Of a stretch of 64,000 nucleotides of DNA, positions 58,731 through 64,000 are shown piece by piece. The stretch's first letter is position 1, and each line of letters begins with the position of its first letter. The translations under genes were made by a program, and so were the position numbers. Origin of the DNA: Mytilisepta virgata (Eukaryota; Mollusca; Bivalvia; Mytilida; Mytilidae); the NCBI GenBank assembly GCA_028015205.1, contig CM051517.1, positions 61,069,455 through 61,133,454 on the forward strand, written 5' to 3'. Under the pieces are notes generated by a model. It was not told where the DNA came from. It did not search any database and saw nothing but the letters and a program-made list of their open reading frames with translations.

Positions 58731-60261
58731 ATATCTGTATTTTTACATCAAGTATCATCAGATGAATCTACAAATTTATCAAAATACAGAAATTAAGTTT
58801 AATAATTAACATGGTTGCCATGGAAAAAATGGCTATATTTTTAAAATTTTCATTTCAAATACCTGAATAACATCTGTTTAAACCATTCTTTTATGAACAA
58901 AATCATTTATAAAGCATATTATTGTAAATGTTGATTCTGAACATTTAAATAATGTGCAAGATTGCCCCTTGAACATATTTTTACTCCCCCCCCCACATTT
59001 CCCCGTGACCAGACATAAATGGACATGAATAGTTGTCACTTTGGTCCACCTGTCTGTATTTTGCTGAAAAATCACAAGTTTCTGGATGTTAACTCTGACA
59101 GTATCAGCTTGGTCAGATAGGTTCATATGGAAGGGATAAAACCCTTTTGCATAATTGAAATATGTACCTATTCTTTAATATAATAGGGGAATTGTGACCT
59201 TAGAAAGGGGGAAGGGCATAAACCCCATAAATTTAGCGGTTATTGCGTCACTGAAGATAAAGCTCACTATTGTTTATAAAAAGATACATATTAATAACAA
59301 ATGGGTTCCTCTGTAAGAGTAAAATACCCAACTGTCTCAATGATGAAACACTAAATGTTCAATGTTAATATCATGCATGCACAGGAAATGTTCATATCAC
59401 ATCATGTTATCCTCGGGCTTGGCCGTACAATTTCTATCACATCATGTTATCCTCGGGCTTGGCCGTACAATTTCTATCACATCATGTTATCCTCGGGCTT
59501 GGCCGTACAATTTCTATACATCATGTTATCCTCGGACTTGGCCGTACAATTTCTATTCTTTAACATTTTGGGTTTAGTGCACAACTGAAAAGTCGAAATA
59601 CGCACATATTATGAATCAGAGTTTGCATCACTGATTATTAATTAAAAAATTTAATTTAATTAAAGAATTTACTAATATGTATGTTTATAAAAATAGATAG
59701 TAGGTGACTGTACATATTGCCTTGTTAATACACACTTTTTTTAAGATTGCGTGTAAATTTCTTTAATTAAATGTTAACAGTTTCCATGATATTACTTTAT
59801 GACATAAATATTTTATTGAGATAATCAAATTAGTCTGTATGCGGTCACATGGTATTCCGTTTAATTTTTAATTTCGCTTTCACTTTTCAATCACGTGGCA
59901 AACAAGATGTTCTTTTCAAGCCGTCCAATCAGCATTAATTTCATTTCACTCATCATCCAACGATATCTGTTGTACTGTCAGCGCTTTGAGTAAACAAAAC
60001 AAAATGTCCGACTGGAAGAACGTTCGCTGACGCAAACCAAAATGAGCAAAATTATGGCGGTGGAACAAGATTATTTTCAGTGTTTTATTTCTTTTGAATT
60101 CGTTTGTTTTGTGCAAATTGTTTAAACTTGAAATTACCGGTAAAACATGCATGTCATTTTTGTATTTTTCGTTCATCGTGTATGACATTTTTGTTATGTT
60201 TACCCGTATCCATAACGGAACCACCGGAACGTTTGTTTGTTTGTTTAGTTGGTGTGTTAGG
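58731..60261. other. no gene recognised apart from the 40-bp array
   Basis: AT-rich; C10 run near 58986. The ORF at 58878-59126 has no domain. The ORFs at 59946-60516 extend into the SINE and are explained by it. Confidence 0.55.
59391..59556 (+). repeat. tandem array, 40-bp unit, four copies
   Basis: Unit begins 'atcatgttatcctcgggctt' and continues 'ggccgtacaatttctatcac'. Starts at 59401, 59441, 59481 and 59520. The first three are virtually identical; the fourth has one deletion and one substitution. Two ORFs over it are artefacts of the repeat. Confidence 0.95.
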
Positions 60262-60457
60262 CCGTTTTCAGCACATTTGACTATTTCGTGGCGGTTTTTA
60301 TTGGTGGAAGAAGCCGGAGTACCCGGAGAGAACCACCGACATTCGGTAGGAAAGTTGGCAATCCTTGTCAATAAAGATCAGAGTCGAACACACCCCGCCA
60401 CTGGTGAGATTCGAACACAACCTCAGTTTGACAGACTAGTGATCATTAGTAGTCATG
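60262..60457 (-). mobile_element. tRNA-related SINE, copy 1
   Basis: On the minus strand the box B-like sequence GTTCGAATCTCACC (60416-60403) sits in a tRNA-like 3' half, followed by 'ggtggttctctccgggtact' and 'ccggcttcttccaccaat', a core seen in SINEs of many marine invertebrates. Nearly identical to 63683-63879. A C15 run follows on the plus strand at 60465-60479. Confidence 0.7.
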
Positions 60458-60479
60458 AAGAATACCCCCCCCCCCCCCC

Positions 60480-62164
60480 TAACGTACAGAGCAGTCAAAA
60501 TTTTCCCAGAGTATAATTAGTGACTTGAAAATGATTTCTCTCGGTACAGTTTCCAAGCCTTGATAGTTTTATGCAAAATAAATTATTCAATTAGATTATC
60601 AAAATTTATATAATTTTTTTATGTAATAATAAAAATTTCGTAATTTTGCCAAATAAGACAAACTTAGAAAACCCTTCCTGAAATTGCATATTTATTCCAC
60701 TTTTGATTTTAAAAATAAGAAGAAATGAAGAAGGCGGTTTTTGGGGGGATAGGTATGGAGTTCGAATGTCAAAATCTAGATTTTAATAGTAACAGTCATT
60801 TGTATCGGTCGATATCAGTTTTAATAGACCAAATTTTTTCGAATAACAGTTCTTATTTATTTCACAAACATGCACTCAAGTTGTTCATCTCTACTTTTCC
60901 TTTCTAGTTAGAGTCCTCCTTTTGGAAAATTTCTTTTTTTATCCGACTTATTTTTTACATAAGGAGCTTTCTGTAGAATTTTTTTCATTCTTATCCCTTG
61001 ACAGGGTGATTAGAATCCAAAGGACGAACCAAAAATCATAAACGCAGATACAGAGACAAAACCGAGATGGAAAAGGAAGACACAAGACATAAAAAACTAA
61101 AAACAATGAGCAATATGGACCCTACGAAAACATGAAATATAGTTTTGTGCATTTTAATTCGTAAGTTTAAATTTGCTAAAAGCCTTCTCTATATAAGAGA
61201 TGAATAAGTTTTATTATCTTCTCTGGGACAAGATAGGGTTGTGGCCATGTTTGTTGTCCGATCGGGACGAAATGAACGAACTTAATAAAGGACCTTGCAT
61301 AGATGATTCAGAGGAGACGATTAAAATGTGAAAAGTTAACAGACGGACAACGGACGCCAAGTGATTACAAAATCTCACATGGCCTTTGTCCTGCGTTCCT
61401 GAAATATCTTTGTTTATTCTTTTGGTTATACGTGTATCCCTTTGTTACATTCTCATGAGTTTGTTTTGCACTTTTGATTTCTACCTTAGGGACGAGATTA
61501 AAGGTTCAATGTAGGGTAAGAAACTTAATTCAAATAGTTTGGGGGGGGGGGGGGGTAAATCGCTGCAAGTTTTGTTATCCGACATCGATTTTCGGATTGA
61601 AAAATACGGATTCAAGTGATGTCCGAGTCAATATTCAGAACAAACATACATTGTTGAGGACAAACAGGACCCATGATACAAAAAGTATACTCTCAAAGCA
61701 TATGTCTATATTGGTCAATTTTTCCCAAATTAAGTTAAGGGGATGGGGGGTCAGTGAAAAAATTATGTGAATTAAGTTTTTTTTTATCCTACATTGAACT
61801 TTTGATCTCGTCCCTTACTGACTTTTCCCACTGAGTAGTCACTTCGGTATTTTGCTTATATCTAATCCAGTGTACTCTATCCATCTATACTTAGTTTATA
61901 TATGTAATCTGGAAGTTAATGTTTTCGATCTTCATTTTTCGGATTTTTCATACTTTGCACACTGAAAAGGTATACATTCAAGATATATGCATGTCTTATT
62001 TTATACACATCCGGTAATTTTGTAACAGGTTTTTCATGTTGAGCTTAGTCATTTCTGTCATCACACGCATGCAGAGCATCTTGTTTCTGAAAATGGATTC
62101 AGTTTGGGATATTGGTTTTTATGATCTGTACTTAATAACAGCTATTGGCTATATCATGGCTTCC
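60480..62164. other. no gene recognised apart from one repeat unit
   Basis: G15 run at 61541-61555. The text around 61020-61130 ('ccaaaaatcataaacgcaga') is A-rich and resembles a repeat tail. ORFs at 60725-60907 and 61474-61770 have no domain. Confidence 0.5.
61240..61385 (+). repeat. single unit and 3' end of the 29-kb repeat family
   Basis: Carries 'ttgtccgatcgggacgaaat', then 'acggacgccaagtgat' and 'tctcacatggcc', which is one unit followed by the family's terminal motif. Confidence 0.55.
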
Positions 62165-62285
62165 AAAATTTTTATTGGTGGAAGGAGCCAGGCAGTAAAA
62201 CTGGCAATCCTTGTCAATCAGTCGGGATTAGAGTTGAACAAAACTCGTCATGAGCTGGATTCGAACTCACCTCAGTCTGAAAATA
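62165..62285 (-). mobile_element. tRNA-related SINE, partial diverged copy
   Basis: Contains 'tttttattggtggaaggagc', 'ggcaatccttgtcaat' and 'ggattcgaactcacctcag' (inverted box B), but lacks most of the 'ccggagtacccggagag' core. Confidence 0.6.
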
Positions 62286-62299
62286 AATAAGGGAAAAAC

Positions 62300-62356
62300 A
62301 AATATGTTTACCTGGCTCTGCAAAGCGACGCTTTGCAGAGCCAGGTAAACATATTT
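62300..62356. repeat. 57-bp near-perfect palindrome
   Basis: Arms 62300-62327 and 62329-62356 are exact reverse complements (28 bp each) around a single A at 62328. The arm contains 'tttacctggctctgcaaagc'. Beyond one mismatch the pairing continues for three more bases. Could be the tip of a fold-back element. Confidence 0.95.
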
Positions 62357-62755
62357 ATTTGCGACAGTATTAGTATTCCCATTCTAATGCAGTCTAATGA
62401 CTAAAATTTTCAATATTCTCAAGTTATAACTGAAAACTAAAAACCCCATTAAATTACAAGAGCATAGTTCGCGCAAAACATCAATCTCACTGGCGAGCTT
62501 AAAGCTTGACCAGAGAAATTGGGTAATTTATTAACGTCACCCTTCAAAATGGAATAAAATTTAAGCACAGTTTCAGCTTATTTTTTCTTGTTTTCCAATA
62601 TCAATTCCTCCAAACTATCATTTTACCCAATGTCGACCATTCTTGGTTACAGACTGGTAAAACACAGATTTTACGCAGTGCCTTAGCCAATCAAATTGCT
62701 TGTTACATTCCCATTGCATTAGAATGATCTTTATATATTTTTGAAGAACTGCCAT

Positions 62756-62835
62756 GACCACTTGACCCATTGCAGCCCCTTCTCAATGGGAAAGCCTTGA
62801 CCACTTGACTATTGCAGCCCCTTCTCAATGGAAAA
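62756..62835 (+). repeat. 43-bp direct duplication
   Basis: 'gaccacttgacccattgcag' and 'ccccttctcaatgg' occur twice, 43 bp apart, with one base missing in the second copy. Confidence 0.85.
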
Positions 62836-63360
62836 CTAACAGAATATAAAAACAACACAATCTAGTATAAATGATGTAATAATTGATTAAACTCTGTAGG
62901 AATTCATAGCATCACTAATTAATACAATCGTCTACAAATGATAACCATTCATACCAACACCCTAAAAACACCCCATATTTTAGCAGAAGTTCCCCAGCAA
63001 TATATCACTCGTACAATCTTGTTTCATACACTCAAACAATTGTGATATTATAGAATTATTAAATGTAATTAAAGTCATATTGATTTGATATTATAACTCC
63101 TTCACTGAGGTCAAATTGTCAAATTAGACTTAAAATGTATTTGACAAATGTTAAGCTGGAATGAAGATAAAACCATTTATTAAATTGTAACTGGTGATTA
63201 ACTGTTGTATCCGAGTGAAAGAAAATCTGGCAAATCACATGTGAAAAGAACAGTCACTCTTTCACTCTAGGAAGTGAAGTCACAATTGATGCGGAGATTT
63301 ATTTCAATTTATTTTGCTAAAATACCAGATTCTGTACAATGTAATTAAAAATATTCCAAA

Positions 63361-63497
63361 TCGCTGAAATTCAAATACCAGAAATAAACAACTTGTGACC
63401 GAACTACAGCTGTAAATAACTCAAGTGCTGCGCGCACTCGTGATTTACCGTGTATTTCGGTCACGTGTTGTTTATTTCTGGTATTTGAATTCAGCGA
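63361..63497. mobile_element. fold-back MITE, 137 bp
   Basis: Arms 63361-63403 and 63456-63497 are inverted copies ('tcgctgaaattcaaatacca' against 'tggtatttgaattcagcga'). The ~50-bp loop includes 'gctgcgcgcact'. No ORF. Confidence 0.8.
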
Positions 63498-63682
63498 CTA
63501 GTTATACTATAAAAAAAAAAAAAAAAAGAATCCGGCAGGTGTGGGATATTTCTGTTTTGTAGGCATGGATTCTGAAATTTCATTTATAAGTCTCAATTAA
63601 AATATCCAAAATTTAGATGATTTATTAAGACTTTCAGAAGGCAAATCAACTTAATTATGTTTAGTTTAGTTTAGGTTTAACT

Positions 63683-63879
63683 CCGTTTTCAGCACATTTG
63701 GCTATTTCGCGGCGGCCAGTTTTTATTGGTGGAGGAAGCCGGAGTACCCGGAGAGAACCACCGACCTTCGGTAGGAAAATCCTTGTCAATTAAGATCAGA
63801 GTCGAACACACCCCGCCACAGGTGAGATTCGAACTCACAACCCCAGCGTTGACAGGCTAATGATCATTAGTAGTCATGA
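63683..63879 (-). mobile_element. tRNA-related SINE, copy 2
   Basis: Box B-like GTTCGAATCTCACC on the minus strand (63834-63821), with the same core and the same 'gactactaatgatcattag' start as copy 1. Better preserved than copy 1: the tRNA-like arm 'ggttgtgagttcgaatctc' is intact. Confidence 0.7.
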
Positions 63880-64000
63880 CAACTTAATTATGAAAAAGTG
63901 GTGAAGTAGAATTATGGGACAGCATTCAACCTCAATACTGGCCAGAGATACCAAATACTGCATTCAATTTTCATTGTCAATTATTATAGTTCCTAACAAT

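Noticed and set aside
59355..59588. Two ORFs with repeated 'hydrophobic' peptides
   Set aside because: They translate the 40-bp tandem array in two frames.
60403..60416. tRNA gene suggested by the box B-like sequence
   Set aside because: There is no matching acceptor stem or full cloverleaf. The same block recurs at 63.8 kb with a shared non-tRNA core, so it is a SINE.

Overview
The window looks like nuclear DNA of a bivalve mollusc, possibly a mussel. It is AT-rich and gene-poor, its genes have introns, and it is packed with the short repeats typical of bivalve genomes: tandem arrays of about 130-160 bp units, fold-back elements, SINEs with a tRNA-like box B, and 3' ends of the form 'caatagctcacatgg...ggtgagctaa'. 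The species cannot be fixed from the sequence alone.

One complete host gene dominates. It lies on the minus strand at 31511-56943 and has 18 coding exons. All 17 introns are GT-AG, every phase matches, and the joined exons give 1267 codons plus a stop. The product is a RIG-I-like receptor (RLR), a cytosolic sensor of foreign RNA. It has an N-terminal block of four death-fold/CARD-like modules (exons 1-6), an acidic linker (exons 7-9), a DECH-box helicase (exons 9-18) and a C-terminal regulatory domain with two CxxC pairs (exon 18). The four N-terminal modules are ordered A-B-A-B. Exons 1-3 and 4-6 match in length, phase and sequence, so the block arose by duplication of a two-domain unit inside the gene. 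Vertebrate RIG-I and MDA5 carry two CARDs. This expanded block is the most interesting signal in the window.

The introns carry much foreign DNA. Intron 1 holds a 61-bp minisatellite of 19 copies, a broken LINE 3' end and a duplicated block. Intron 8 holds an intact ORF with two PC4-like domains and, on the opposite strand, a MULE-type transposase interrupted by one in-frame stop. Intron 13 holds a tandem-repeat element with a Helitron-like end. Introns 15 and 17 share three exact copies of a 45-bp sequence.

Outside the gene, 1-31510 and 57000-64000 contain no gene I can recognise. They hold interspersed repeats, two MITEs with the same terminal inverted repeats (13.3 and 22.1 kb), a tandem array of ~145 bp units (15.3-17.3 kb), a 44-bp array (18.6-18.9 kb), fold-back elements (4.0, 62.3 and 63.4 kb), three SINE copies (60.3, 62.2 and 63.7 kb) and repeated G or C homopolymers.
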